From the NCBI RefSeq assembly GCF_003477995.1, contig NZ_QUEM01000031.1, positions 1-46,708 of the forward strand: 46,708 bases of DNA, in the 5' to 3' direction. Position numbers and translations under genes: made by a program. The stretch comes from Bacteroides sp. OF04-15BH. GTDB lineage: Bacteria; Bacteroidota; Bacteroidia; Bacteroidales; Bacteroidaceae. Position 1 is the first letter of the stretch. Every line of letters starts with the position of its first letter. Of this stretch, positions 16,602-25,304 are shown piece after piece. Under the pieces are notes generated by a model. That model had not been told where the DNA came from. It worked only from the letters and a program-made list of their open reading frames with translations, and ran no database searches.

Positions 16602-17564
16602 ATGAGAGTATTTCAGAATGTATCAGATCTGGGAGATCTGAATTTGGCCTTGAAGGAGGCTTTTGAGATTAAGAAAGACCGTTTCCAGTTTCAGCATCTG
16701 GGAAAGAACAAGACTGCGTTGCTGATTTTCTTCAACAACAGTCTGCGCACCCGTTTGAGTACCCAGAAGGCTGCCATGAATTTGGGCATGAATGTGATTG
16801 TACTGGATGTGAATCAGGGAGCGTGGAAATTGGAAACCGAACGTGGCGTGATTATGGACAGCGATAAGAGCGAACATCTGTTGGAAGCCATTCCGGTGAT
16901 GGGCTCTTATTGTGATATCATCGGAGTGCGTTCGTTTGCTACTTTCGAGAGCCGTAAGGACGACTACGAAGAGAAGATTCTGAATCAGTTCATCAAATAT
17001 TCCGGCAAACCGGTATTCTTTATGGAGAGTGCTACGGTGCATCCTTTGCAGAGCTTTGCCGATTTGATTACTATCGAAGAGTATAAGAAAACCGCTCGTC
17101 CAAAGGTGGTGTTGTCTTGGGCGCCGCATCCAAAGGCGTTGCCGCAGGCCGTTCCTAACAGTTTTGCACAGTGGATGAACGCGGCAGATGTGGATTTTGT
17201 CATTACACATCCTGAAGGATATGAGCTGGATCCGATGTTCGTAGGCGATGCAAAGGTAGAATACGACCAGATGAAGGCTTTTGAAGGAGCTGACTTTATC
17301 TATGCCAAGAACTGGAGTTGTCCGGGAGTAACGCGTCCGGAAGATTATGGCAAGGTGTTGTCTAAGGATATGAGTTGGACTGTAGATGAGGCTCACATGG
17401 CGGTAACCAATAATGCCTACTTCATGCACTGTTTGCCGGTACGTCGTAATATGATTGTTACCGACGATGTAATTGAAAGCCCTCAGTCATTGGTTATTCC
17501 CGAAGCTGCCAATCGCGAAATCTCAGCGACAGTAGTGTTGAAGCGTATGCTTGAATCTCTGTAA
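16602..17564 (+). CDS. argF': N-succinylornithine carbamoyltransferase
   Basis: A 320-residue transcarbamylase. It matches the B. fragilis SOTCase closely from memory, without gaps in the first 90 residues. The carbamoyl-phosphate motif is NNSLRTRLST (residues 45-54), and the ornithine-side motif HCLPVRR lies in the last 60 residues. Residue 90, which is Pro in the B. fragilis enzyme and Glu in acetylornithine transcarbamylases, is Ser here (MDSDKSEHLLE). Ser at this place has been shown to give succinylornithine specificity in the Xanthomonas enzyme. It makes N-succinylcitrulline. It is the last gene of the cluster and is followed by a strong terminator. Confidence 0.93.
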   Translation: MRVFQNVSDLGDLNLALKEAFEIKKDRFQFQHLGKNKTALLIFFNNSLRTRLSTQKAAMNLGMNVIVLDVNQGAWKLETERGVIMDSDKSEHLLEAIPVMGSYCDIIGVRSFATFESRKDDYEEKILNQFIKYSGKPVFFMESATVHPLQSFADLITIEEYKKTARPKVVLSWAPHPKALPQAVPNSFAQWMNAADVDFVITHPEGYELDPMFVGDAKVEYDQMKAFEGADFIYAKNWSCPGVTRPEDYGKVLSKDMSWTVDEAHMAVTNNAYFMHCLPVRRNMIVTDDVIESPQSLVIPEAANREISATVVLKRMLESL

Positions 17565-17666
17565 CAGAGTGTTCAAAGAATCAAGGATCTTCGGTCTGGA
17601 CTTTAAAAAGAATCAGCGACAGATTTAAAATAAGTTCTCTGAAAAGTTCGGAGAATAACGATAGAA

Positions 17667-17720
17667 TAAAAAACAGTCGTATCAGGCTTTGTTCGGAGCC
17701 ATGATACGACTGTTTTTTTG
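17667..17720. terminator. Bidirectional terminator after argF'
   Basis: ACAGTCGTATCA (17673-17684) pairs with TGATACGACTGT (17702-17713), flanked by A- and T-runs on both sides. It closes the arginine cluster. The stretch from here to 17946 holds no convincing gene. Confidence 0.88.
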
Positions 17721-17946
17721 TTTCTAGGGGTATGAGACTTTAAATCGTAGATACTCTTTGCTGTTTTAGATTTTGAATATTCCACTTTTTGTTTTTGAAG
17801 ATTGGGATATTTTAATTCTAGCCTGATCTTCTTTGAAAGGGAATTCCGCTATGCGTGCTTGTTTCCTTTCTTTAATAGGACCCTTGGCACGTTATTGTCT
17901 GAAAGCATTTTTTTCCTTGATGTATCTTTTCCCTTTGTGCTTTCTT

Positions 17947-18342
17947 TTACTCTGTGGCAAAACGGTTGTCCTGCCATTCCATAAAGCCGCCTTTCAGGTT
18001 ATATATGGTTTTAAAGCCTTTTTCTTTTAATTGGTTTGCCGCTTTAAGGCTGCGCATACCGCTGCGACAGTAAACGGCTACCGGAATGTCCTTTTTCAAT
18101 TTCTCTTCGGCCAGACGGTCGAAGTCTGCACTTTTTACATCTATCAAAAGAGCACCGGGAATATGTCCGGCCTGAAATTCCTCAGGAGTACGTACATCGA
18201 CTAGCTGAATGGAAGCCTTGTCCTCTATCAGCTGACTGAATTCGGGTGCCTTGACGGTGCGGATGGCTGTATCGGTGCTGTGACATCCGGTGCAGCCCAG
18301 CAGACCACCGAAAAGAATGCCCAATAGGTTTCTGTGTTTCAT
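17947..18342 (-). CDS. Rhodanese-domain lipoprotein
   Basis: A 131-residue protein; the frame is open to 18426, but the ATG at 18342 gives a proper lipoprotein signal: Lys-His-Arg, a Leu/Gly core, then Leu-Leu-Gly-Cys17. The mature part is a single rhodanese domain with LVDVRTPEEFQAGHIPGAL (residues 48-66) and the active-site loop YCRSGMRS holding Cys92, which would carry a persulfide. It is likely anchored in the periplasm, with an unknown sulfur acceptor. Single-domain periplasmic rhodaneses are common in Bacteroides. It is monocistronic, with 146 bases of featureless DNA upstream. Confidence 0.85.
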   Translation of the reverse strand: MKHRNLLGILFGGLLGCTGCHSTDTAIRTVKAPEFSQLIEDKASIQLVDVRTPEEFQAGHIPGALLIDVKSADFDRLAEEKLKKDIPVAVYCRSGMRSLKAANQLKEKGFKTIYNLKGGFMEWQDNRFATE

Positions 18343-18488
18343 TGTTCGGTTTGTTTTTAGACGGATTATTGATTGTTTTCTTTCCTCATACACGTATTTT
18401 GATGTATGCCTGTTCCCTCTTGCCAAGTTGCGCTTTTGAAGTTCTGCCCCATGACATTATGAAAGTTCCGGGAGCGCGTCGGTATGTT

Positions 18489-19133
18489 TTAGTAGACGAA
18501 TTTCCAAGAATTCTTTCCTGCAAAAGTATTTATTTGCAGACAAATGCTGTCGCCCGGTTCAATAACGGCTTTCAGACTGTTTTTGGGCAGACTGGCATAA
18601 ACCTTTTCGCTATAGGAAAGCGGATCATTGTTCTGGTTGTGATAAAGAGTGAGGTAAGCGATGCGCTTTTGTTGTGCGGTGATGCGGATGGAGTCCATTC
18701 GATATCCCCAATGCTGGGTGCCGCTTTGAGTCTTTACCGAGAGATGCAGATTAATGAAATCCCCTCCATCCCAAAGGCTGACTACCTGAAGCGGATCCGT
18801 GCCCGGATAGCTTTGTTGGGTGGAATCCTGCAAAACAACGACTCTTTCCAGACCGTAAATGCGTACCGTAGTACTGTCATTCCCGGAAAAAGCATAAGTA
18901 CAGGCAGCCCGATACTCGGTATGCGGATGATAGCCCCGAAGCGGTGACGCCAGATAGTAGGTGGGTTTCCGGTCGGGACGCATCTGGCAGATGTTTCCAT
19001 CTGCGTCGGCATACAATTCGGCAAATTCGGTTATGAGCGAGGGATATGTTGTCTGTTCGTCTGTCTGGCTACAAGAGTAACTCAGGCAAACGAACAGACA
19101 GCATAATAATCGGATTGAAAATTGACGTATCAA
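18489..19133 (-). CDS. NigD-like lipoprotein
   Basis: A 214-residue protein with a lipoprotein signal ending at Cys21 (LSYSC). It matches the NigD-like layout: an OB-like N-terminal half (to about residue 95) and an immunoglobulin-like C-terminal half with LKAVIEPGDSICLQIN near the end. NigD was named in B. fragilis as an immunity partner for a nigrescin-type bacteriocin; most NigD-like genes have no proven role. It overlaps the acyltransferase stop by 4 bases (19130-19133), so it is the last gene of the PASTA-rluD-ddl-acyltransferase run. Confidence 0.72.
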   Translation of the reverse strand: MIRQFSIRLLCCLFVCLSYSCSQTDEQTTYPSLITEFAELYADADGNICQMRPDRKPTYYLASPLRGYHPHTEYRAACTYAFSGNDSTTVRIYGLERVVVLQDSTQQSYPGTDPLQVVSLWDGGDFINLHLSVKTQSGTQHWGYRMDSIRITAQQKRIAYLTLYHNQNNDPLSYSEKVYASLPKNSLKAVIEPGDSICLQINTFAGKNSWKFVY

Positions 19134-20293
19134 TGTGATTCCTGTTGTGCTTGTTCTTGATTGAATACCGGATTGGCATACATGGTCAGGATGCGTTCGC
19201 GCAGGAATTCCGGATCCGGACGCTTGAGAGTTACTTTCTCCAACTGCTTGTTGAGATAGTCCTCAAAGGTCTTGACGTCGGCTTCTGTGTAATGCTCCTG
19301 GTGTTCTGTAGTGCCTTTCAGCAGATCCGCTGCGATATAATTGTTCGGATAAAGACGGTAGGAGAGGAAAATCTCCTGGTCAATCTTATGGGCCACCGTC
19401 TTGAACAGTTCGCCTTTAGGCATATTCGGATCGAGTGTGTCCAGCCAGTTGTCCAGACAATTTCCGGTCTTAAAGAAAATATGTCCTTTATAACCGAAGA
19501 TTCCGGTCTGCATGTTCAGCAGGTCGTCCTGCGGTGATTTCTTGAATCCGGCAAAGTCGCGCTTCTGCTGGAACTCCTGTGCCTTGAGATAATCGCAAGG
19601 GTCGTATTCATAAGAAAGCGCCGTTGGAGTAAGATGCATTTCCTTCAGGCGTTCGATGAGGCTGCCTTCTCCCCCCATGGCAATCATTTTGAGCACAGAG
19701 TCCTGAGTGCGGTCGTTTGAGTCTTTGGCACGTCCTTCGCGCTGCGCAATCCAGATATTTTCTTTCTTCTGAGTGATGGCGTAGTGCATATATCGGCTCA
19801 GGCGTTTGCTGGATTCCAGCATCTGTTTGATATTGACACTGCGCTGCACGATGAACGACTTGTTGGCCCGCACCAGTTTGCGGATCCAGGGCTTGATGAG
19901 CAGGTTATCACCAATGGCGATCTCCACTGTGGTTGGAAAACCGTTATCGAGCAGAGCGATGGACAGGAAGGCCGAGTCGAGCACGATATCCCTGTGATTG
20001 GTGATGAATGTATGCGGAGCAGTCTTGTCGGATATGCTGGAGCATTCCAAGGTAAGTCCCTTGCCACGGGTGGTAGCCAACTGCTCCAGGAGCGGATAAA
20101 AGAACGTCTTTTGCAGTTCCAGACTTGTGTGACACTTGGACAGCATGGCGCAAATCACATCCAAAGGCTGGTCCGGCAAAACCTGTTGTATGATTTTCTG
20201 GAATTCCGGATCGGCCACCAGTTCGGAGAACACCTGCGGCAGTTCTTCCGCGTCGTAAGGTCTGATTTCGTCAAATTCTTCTGGTGTACGCAT
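19130..20293 (-). CDS. Membrane-associated acyltransferase (PlsC-like superfamily)
   Basis: A 387-residue protein of the glycerophosphate/lysophosphatidate acyltransferase superfamily. The acyl-transfer motif is FITNHRDIVLDSAFLS (His100 with nearby Asp), and a second block includes IAQREGRAKDSND. The C-terminal part (FFKTGNCLDNWLDTLD onward) is typical of the long Bacteroidetes relatives. No transmembrane helix is evident, so it may act at the membrane surface. The substrate is not readable; phospholipid or lipid-A-type acyl transfer are both possible. It lies between ddl and the NigD-like gene in the same operon. Confidence 0.7.
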   Translation of the reverse strand: MRTPEEFDEIRPYDAEELPQVFSELVADPEFQKIIQQVLPDQPLDVICAMLSKCHTSLELQKTFFYPLLEQLATTRGKGLTLECSSISDKTAPHTFITNHRDIVLDSAFLSIALLDNGFPTTVEIAIGDNLLIKPWIRKLVRANKSFIVQRSVNIKQMLESSKRLSRYMHYAITQKKENIWIAQREGRAKDSNDRTQDSVLKMIAMGGEGSLIERLKEMHLTPTALSYEYDPCDYLKAQEFQQKRDFAGFKKSPQDDLLNMQTGIFGYKGHIFFKTGNCLDNWLDTLDPNMPKGELFKTVAHKIDQEIFLSYRLYPNNYIAADLLKGTTEHQEHYTEADVKTFEDYLNKQLEKVTLKRPDPEFLRERILTMYANPVFNQEQAQQESH

Positions 20294-20339
20294 AATTTTT
20301 TGTCTTTTGTGAGTGATTCAATGGTTATAGACTGGCAGA

Positions 20340-21350
20340 TCAGCAGGCGAGCTGATCTTCGATAATGTCGCTAAGCACATCTTTGATATCCAATCCGGCG
20401 GCACGAACCTGCTGCGGGATGAAGCTGGTGGCGGTCATTCCCGGAGTCGTATTCACCTCAAGCATGTTGATCTGTTCGCATTCGTTACCGTTCTCGTCCA
20501 GATTCCGGGTGATGATATAATCTATGCGGACAATACCCCTGCAACCCAGAATATCATAAATGGTAGAAGTGAGCAGACGCACTTTCTCGGCAGTGCTTTC
20601 CGGAATGCGGGCAGGAGTGATTTCCTGAACCTGGCCGTTGTATTTGGCGTCATAGTCAAAGAATTCATTGCTGGTTACCACTTCCGTAATCGGGAACACC
20701 ACCTCCTTGCTGCTTGTTTTGTAACAGCCGCAGGTGATCTCGGTACCCTTCATGAACGATTCGATCATCACCTCATCACTTTCGTTGATGGCTTTGCGGA
20801 TTGCTTCCTGGAGCTGGCCGATTTCCTTCACCTTGGTCACGCCAAAGCTGGAGCCGCCGGCATTAGGCTTTACGAAGCACGGCAGGCCGATGCGGTCGAT
20901 GATTTCCTGATCGGTCACCAGATGCTCGAATCCCTTTCGTACAACCATGCTTTCGCTGACGTGTACGCCGAATCCTTTCAGATACTGGTTCAGGGTAAAT
21001 TTATTGAAAGTCATGGCTTCCACGAGCAGGCTGCTGGTAGAATAGGGCAGGTGGATCAGTTCGAAGTAACCTTGTAATATGCCGTTTTCGCCCGGAGTGC
21101 CATGAATGGTGATATAGGCAAAATCCGGACGGATCTTGTTATTGTCCTCGATGAATGAGAAATCGTTTTTGTCTACCGGGGCGGTGCTGCCGTTGTTCAG
21201 GCGGGCCTTCCACTCCAGACCTTTCATTTCGATGATGTAAACATTGAATTTCTCTTTGTCCAAGAAAGAGTAAATACCTTCTGCACTGCGCAGAGATACA
21301 TCGTGTTCGGAAGAGTCACCTCCGGCAACGATTGCAATTGTTTTTTTCAT
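20340..21350 (-). CDS. ddl: D-alanine--D-alanine ligase
   Basis: A 336-residue ATP-grasp enzyme joining two D-alanines for the peptidoglycan stem. It begins TIAIVAGGDSSEHDVSLRS, the usual first D-Ala site with the Ser/Glu pair. The Gly-rich ATP loop is GGSSFGVTKV (near residue 165), and the metal and second-substrate site EVNTTPGMT lies near residue 300. It starts 19 bases after the rluD stop. Its product is the direct substrate of MurF, encoded at the right end of this window. Confidence 0.94.
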   Translation of the reverse strand: MKKTIAIVAGGDSSEHDVSLRSAEGIYSFLDKEKFNVYIIEMKGLEWKARLNNGSTAPVDKNDFSFIEDNNKIRPDFAYITIHGTPGENGILQGYFELIHLPYSTSSLLVEAMTFNKFTLNQYLKGFGVHVSESMVVRKGFEHLVTDQEIIDRIGLPCFVKPNAGGSSFGVTKVKEIGQLQEAIRKAINESDEVMIESFMKGTEITCGCYKTSSKEVVFPITEVVTSNEFFDYDAKYNGQVQEITPARIPESTAEKVRLLTSTIYDILGCRGIVRIDYIITRNLDENGNECEQINMLEVNTTPGMTATSFIPQQVRAAGLDIKDVLSDIIEDQLAC

Positions 21351-21369
21351 TTTTATCTTCGTTAATATC

Positions 21370-22428
21370 CTAAAGTTCTCTGTTAGCGGTATAGTTTCTC
21401 CATTTCTCCAGCAACTGTTTCATGTCGTCCGGCAGCTCGGAGGTAAAGAACATCTCCTTGCCGGTGGTAGGATGGACAAATCCCAACGTCAGCGCGTGGA
21501 GTGCCTGGCGCGGACAGATTTCAAAGCAATTGTGAATGAAATGCTTGTATTTGGCGAACTGAGTGCCTCGCAGAATCTCATTGCCGCCGTAGCGCTCGTC
21601 GTTGAAAAGCGTATGTCCCAGGTGCTTCATATGGGCGCGTATCTGATGCGTGCGTCCGGTTTCGAGTACACATTCCACCAGGGTTACGTAGCCAAAACGT
21701 TCCAATACCTTATAGTGAGTCACGGCATGCTTTCCGATGCCGGAGTCGGGTGGGAAGACGGCCATCTGCATGCGGTCTTTCGGATTGCGGGCTATGTTGC
21801 CCTCGATGCGTCCGCTGTCTTCGTCAAAATTGCCCCACACCAGTGCATTATAAGTGCGCTTGGTGGTTTTATTGTAAAACTGGTTTCCCAGATGAGTCTT
21901 TGCATCGGGTGTCTTGGCGATAACCAGCAGACCCGAGGTATCTTTGTCGATGCGGTGCACCAGTCCCACGGTCGGATCATTCGGGTCGTAATTCGGATCA
22001 TCCTTCAGATGCCAGGCGATGGCATTGACCAGTGTGCCCGTGTAGTTGCCGCATCCCGGGTGTACGACCAGTCCCGGCTGCTTGTTGACCACCATCAGGG
22101 CATCGTCCTCATAGACAATCTCAATCGGAATGTCTTCCGGAATAATCTCGTTTTCATATTTGGGATGATCCAGCAGGATGGTGATGACGTCGCCCGGTTT
22201 TACCTTATAGCTGCTTTTGACGGGCACGTCGTTCACACGGATATATTCCTGTTCGGCAGCTTTCTGTATTCTGTTGCGCGATGTGTTGAACAGGTGCTCC
22301 ATGAGGAACTTGTCAATGCGCATCGCTTTCTGTCCTTTGTCCACAGTGAGGCGGTGGTGCTCATAAAGAGTGTCTTCAGCATCCAATTCCGAATCGTTTT
22401 CTATTTCCGGATATTCAAAATCTTCCAT
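21370..22428 (-). CDS. rluD: RluD-family 23S rRNA pseudouridine synthase
   Basis: A 352-residue protein. The S4 RNA-binding domain is at residues 30-90 (RIDKFLMEHLFNTSRNRIQK). The catalytic domain follows with HRIDKDTSGLLVIAKT near residue 160, whose second Asp is the nucleophile, and GRTHQIRAHMKHLGH near residue 260. RluD-type enzymes modify helix 69 of 23S rRNA; which position this one uses cannot be told. It lies between the PASTA gene and ddl, the usual arrangement in Bacteroides. Confidence 0.9.
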   Translation of the reverse strand: MEDFEYPEIENDSELDAEDTLYEHHRLTVDKGQKAMRIDKFLMEHLFNTSRNRIQKAAEQEYIRVNDVPVKSSYKVKPGDVITILLDHPKYENEIIPEDIPIEIVYEDDALMVVNKQPGLVVHPGCGNYTGTLVNAIAWHLKDDPNYDPNDPTVGLVHRIDKDTSGLLVIAKTPDAKTHLGNQFYNKTTKRTYNALVWGNFDEDSGRIEGNIARNPKDRMQMAVFPPDSGIGKHAVTHYKVLERFGYVTLVECVLETGRTHQIRAHMKHLGHTLFNDERYGGNEILRGTQFAKYKHFIHNCFEICPRQALHALTLGFVHPTTGKEMFFTSELPDDMKQLLEKWRNYTANREL

Positions 22429-22465
22429 GTACGTTTTTGTTGAGGTACTCTTTCGTTAATGTGCA

Positions 22466-23128
22466 TCAAAATTCAAAGCCGGCAGGATCACTGCTTTCGG
22501 CGTCAGACGAAACCGGCATGTCTGTGTAGATTCCCAGAGAGTCGATAATGTCCAGACTGTCGGAGTAGTCTTCCATGTTGCCGCTTCCCACCTGCAGGAT
22601 AATGCGTGAGTCAACAGGCAGACGGTCGCCGGCATAGACCATGCGGCCGTTATACTTCACTCCGTAGACCCAATCCTTTTCGCCTTCAATCAGCTCATGC
22701 GGTCCGATCTTGAATCCCAGGGAACGAAGGCGGGCTTCCGCCTCGCGCACCGAACTGTTGTCCGCAATGTCCGGCATAGGAATTGTGGGTGTGCTGGTCG
22801 TATTGATGATCAGATAAATGGCATGCCCCGACTTGACTTTGGACCCCGGTGCCGGCATCTGTTCCAGAACAGCGCCCGGAGGGCTGTTGCGGTTGTAGCT
22901 GGAGTCGGCAATGACGGCATCCAGTCCGGCCTGGTTCAGGGTATAGCGTGCATCACTCACTCCCTGTGCCTTGACATCCGGCACCTGAATAATCTCTCCG
23001 TGGTGCGTATAATGTTCCAGGCCTTTCCATACTCCGATGGCCAGAGCGCCCAGCAGGGCGGCCATGCCCAGCAGATTGGCCCAGATGATGGGAGCCGTGA
23101 TCTTCTTGAAGAATTCTTTTATTGTCAT
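22466..23128 (-). CDS. PASTA-domain membrane protein
   Basis: A 220-residue protein: a short cytosolic N-terminus, one transmembrane helix (about residues 10-30, IIWANLLGMAALLGALAIGV), then two to three PASTA repeats. The repeats are marked by IQVPDVKAQGVSDARYTLNQ, IPMPDIADNSSVREAEARL and the GSKV/VGSG turns. No kinase or transpeptidase domain is fused. PASTA domains bind muropeptides or beta-lactams, so a cell-wall sensing role is plausible and fits the ddl gene in the same operon. The ATG at 23128 is chosen because the -7 box at 23160-23153 excludes the ATG at 23155. Confidence 0.85.
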   Translation of the reverse strand: MTIKEFFKKITAPIIWANLLGMAALLGALAIGVWKGLEHYTHHGEIIQVPDVKAQGVSDARYTLNQAGLDAVIADSSYNRNSPPGAVLEQMPAPGSKVKSGHAIYLIINTTSTPTIPMPDIADNSSVREAEARLRSLGFKIGPHELIEGEKDWVYGVKYNGRMVYAGDRLPVDSRIILQVGSGNMEDYSDSLDIIDSLGIYTDMPVSSDAESSDPAGFEF

Positions 23129-23152
23129 AAGAATGCACTTTGATTGATTTTT

Positions 23153-23160
23153 CAAAGATA
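23153..23160 (-). promoter_or_regulatory. -7 box of the PASTA-rluD-ddl operon
   Basis: TATCTTTG on the minus strand, 25 bases before the ATG at 23128. Confidence 0.6.
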
Positions 23161-23173
23161 GTAATTAAAAACA

Positions 23174-23205
23174 AAAAAGAAGTAAAGTCGCCTTTACTTC
23201 TTTTT
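23174..23205. terminator. Terminator between rpmH and the PASTA gene
   Basis: A perfect 14-bp stem (23174-23187 with 23192-23205) around TCGC, A-rich and T-rich on its two sides. It ends the rpmH transcript. Confidence 0.85.
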
Positions 23206-23229
23206 GTTCTTTCTTAAAACAGTGGTTGA

Positions 23230-23385
23230 TTATTTGCCATGTTTTTCGTCTGATACTGTTAACTTCTTGCGACCCTTTGCACGGCGAGAAGCTAATACTT
23301 TACGACCGTTGGCAGTTGTCATTCTCTGACGGAAACCATGCTTGTTCTTTCTCTTTCTGTTGTGAGGTTGGAATGTTCTTTTCAT
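23230..23385 (-). CDS. rpmH: 50S ribosomal protein L34
   Basis: A 51-residue, strongly basic protein beginning [20 protein letters not shown] and continuing [20 protein letters not shown], the L34 signature over its whole length. The C-terminal VSDEKHGK tail is the Bacteroides form. It is part of the large ribosomal subunit near the 5' end of 23S rRNA. Here it is monocistronic, not next to rnpA and dnaA as in many bacteria. It is expressed from a -7 box 46 bases upstream and stopped by a perfect hairpin. Confidence 0.97.
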   Translation of the reverse strand: MKRTFQPHNRKRKNKHGFRQRMTTANGRKVLASRRAKGRKKLTVSDEKHGK

Positions 23386-23430
23386 TGTAATATGCTTTTT
23401 TTGTTATAATTCATCCTACGTAACGGGGTG

Positions 23431-23438
23431 CAAAAATA
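23431..23438 (-). promoter_or_regulatory. -7 box of rpmH
   Basis: TATTTTTG on the minus strand fits TAnnTTTG, 46 bases upstream of the rpmH ATG. Confidence 0.6.
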
Positions 23439-23487
23439 GAGACTTTTTTTTAATAAAGCAAGAGATAACTCATTTTTACACAAAAGT

Positions 23488-23520
23488 TTTGTGTTTTTTT
23501 CTAGAAATCAATTAACTTTG
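23488..23520 (+). promoter_or_regulatory. Promoter of efp
   Basis: TTTG (23488-23491), a 21-base spacer, then TAACTTTG (23513-23520). The spacing is close to the Bacteroides -33/-7 consensus. It is divergent from the rpmH promoter. Confidence 0.6.
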
Positions 23521-23579
23521 TGGCGACTTTTATAGGAATTAAGATTCAAATCTAGTATAAATATAGAAAAAAAGACCTT

Positions 23580-24143
23580 ATGATTAATTCACAAGACATT
23601 AAAATTGGAACTTGTATCCGTTTGGATGGCAAATTGTATTTCTGCATCGAGTTTTTGCATGTTAAGCCAGGAAAGGGTAACACCTTCATGCGTACCAAGC
23701 TGAAAGATGTAGTAGACGGCTACGTACTGGAGCGTCGCTTCAATATCGGTGAGAAGCTGGAAGATGTACGTGTAGAGCGTCGTCCTTACCAGTACCTGTA
23801 CAAGGAGGGTGATGACTATATCTTCATGAATCAGGAGACTTTCGAGCAGATTCCTATCGCTCACGACCTGATCAACGGTGTAGACTTCATGAAGGAAAGC
23901 GAAATCGTAGAAGTTGTTACTGATGCTTCTTCAGATACAGTTCTGTTTGCAGACGTGCCTACTAAGGTTGTTTTGAAGGTTACTTACACTGAGCCGGGCC
24001 TGAAGGGTGATACTGCAACCAACGCTACCAAGCCTGCTACTGTAGAGACCGGAGCTGAAGTACGTGTTCCTTTGTTCATCAACGAAGGTGAGACTATCGA
24101 GGTAGACACTCGTGACGGTTCTTATCTGGGACGCGTAAAATAA
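23580..24143 (+). CDS. efp: Elongation factor P
   Basis: A 187-residue, three-domain tRNA-mimicking factor that relieves ribosomes stalled at proline runs. Domain I (residues 1-65) has the exposed loop [10 protein letters not shown] with Lys32 at its tip, the residue that is modified or contacts the peptidyl-transferase centre. The C-terminal OB domain ends with the signature block [20 protein letters not shown]. Many proteins in this window carry Pro pairs, and the ProC insertion here has several Pro residues. It is monocistronic with its own promoter. Confidence 0.96.
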   Translation: MINSQDIKIGTCIRLDGKLYFCIEFLHVKPGKGNTFMRTKLKDVVDGYVLERRFNIGEKLEDVRVERRPYQYLYKEGDDYIFMNQETFEQIPIAHDLINGVDFMKESEIVEVVTDASSDTVLFADVPTKVVLKVTYTEPGLKGDTATNATKPATVETGAEVRVPLFINEGETIEVDTRDGSYLGRVK

Positions 24144-24218
24144 TTCGCTTACTTAATTTCAACATTTATAAAAATGAATAATAAGTGGCTTTTGCCATTT
24201 GTTATTCATTTTTTTTGC

Positions 24219-24226
24219 TACCTTTG
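24219..24226 (+). promoter_or_regulatory. -7 box of the glycosyltransferase-radC-lpxH operon
   Basis: TACCTTTG fits TAnnTTTG, 29 bases before the ATG at 24255; TTTG at 24198-24201 could be the -33 element (17-base spacer). Confidence 0.6.
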
Positions 24227-24254
24227 TCTGATACGTGATATTAATGACTGATCT

Positions 24255-25295
24255 ATGAAGTATTCTTTGATAATTCCTGTTTATAACCGGCCTGATGAAG
24301 TGGACGAACTGTTGGACAGTCTCTGCCGACAGACGCATAAGGACTTTGAGGTGCTGGTGGTAGAGGATGGTTCGCAAAACAAGTGCGAACAGGTGGTACA
24401 ACAGTATGCTTCCAGCTTGAATGTTCGTTATTTTTACAAGGAAAACTCCGGTCCCGGACAGACACGCAACTATGGTGCGGAGCGGAGCCAGGGAGAGTTC
24501 CTCCTGATATTGGATTCTGACTGTGTGCTTCCGCCGGAATATATTCAGGCCATTGATGAAGAGCTGCTTCGTCAGGATGCAGACGCTTTCGGAGGTCCGG
24601 ACCGTGCACACGAATCTTTCACCCCCATACAGAAGGCGATTAATTACGCCATGACCTCTTTCTTCACAACCGGTGGTATCCGGGGTGGAAAAAAGAAGAT
24701 GGACAAGTTCTATCCGCGCAGCTTCAATATGGGAGTGCGTGCTGAGGCTTACCGGGCTTTGGGCGGATTTTCCAAGATGCGCTTCGGAGAGGATATTGAT
24801 TTCAGCATCCGGATTTTCAAGCAAGGCTATGCGTGCCGTCTGTTTCCCGAGGCATGGGTCTGGCACAAGCGCCGCACGGACTTGAAGAAATTCTTCAAGC
24901 AAGTGCATAATTCGGGCATCGCGCGCATCAATTTATATAAGAAATATCCCGAATCCCTGAAGCTGGTACACCTTTTGCCGGCCGTATTTACGGCAGGAGT
25001 GGGCCTGTTGCTTCTGTTGCTGGTTGTGGGACTGGTTTTGCTGGCCGTGCCGTCGTGTGTCGCAGTGGCACCCTGGCTGATAGGCATTGCCTGTGCGCCG
25101 TTGCTTTGCTTTGCCCTGCTGATATTCCTCGATGCTTCCGTGCAGAACAAAAGTCTGTATATCGGTTTGTTGGCCGTAGGAGCATCCTTTATCCAGCTTA
25201 CCGGTTACGGCAGCGGTTTTCTGAGAGCCTGGTGGCAGCGTTGTGTGCGCGGCAAGGACTCGTTCAGTGCGTTTGAAAAGACCTTTTATAAATAA
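24255..25295 (+). CDS. Family 2 glycosyltransferase, membrane-anchored
   Basis: A 346-residue GT-A enzyme. The nucleotide-sugar fold starts at once (YSLIIPVYNRPDEVDELL), with the metal-binding DSD in LLILDSDCVLPPE (about residues 87-99) and the acceptor-side block GEDIDFSIRIF (about 181-191). Two or three hydrophobic helices follow (about residues 240-320), so it is fixed to the inner membrane. It probably adds a sugar to a lipid-linked glycan, capsule or lipopolysaccharide precursor. It leads an operon with radC, a DUF59 gene and lpxH; the lpxH link hints at lipopolysaccharide, but this is weak evidence. Confidence 0.85.
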   Translation: MKYSLIIPVYNRPDEVDELLDSLCRQTHKDFEVLVVEDGSQNKCEQVVQQYASSLNVRYFYKENSGPGQTRNYGAERSQGEFLLILDSDCVLPPEYIQAIDEELLRQDADAFGGPDRAHESFTPIQKAINYAMTSFFTTGGIRGGKKKMDKFYPRSFNMGVRAEAYRALGGFSKMRFGEDIDFSIRIFKQGYACRLFPEAWVWHKRRTDLKKFFKQVHNSGIARINLYKKYPESLKLVHLLPAVFTAGVGLLLLLLVVGLVLLAVPSCVAVAPWLIGIACAPLLCFALLIFLDASVQNKSLYIGLLAVGASFIQLTGYGSGFLRAWWQRCVRGKDSFSAFEKTFYK

Positions 25296-25304
25296 GCGGC
25301 AATC

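Noticed and set aside
24159..24908. 249-codon minus-strand frame opposite the glycosyltransferase
   Set aside because: It is antisense to a gene with clear motifs and has no family resemblance or promoter.
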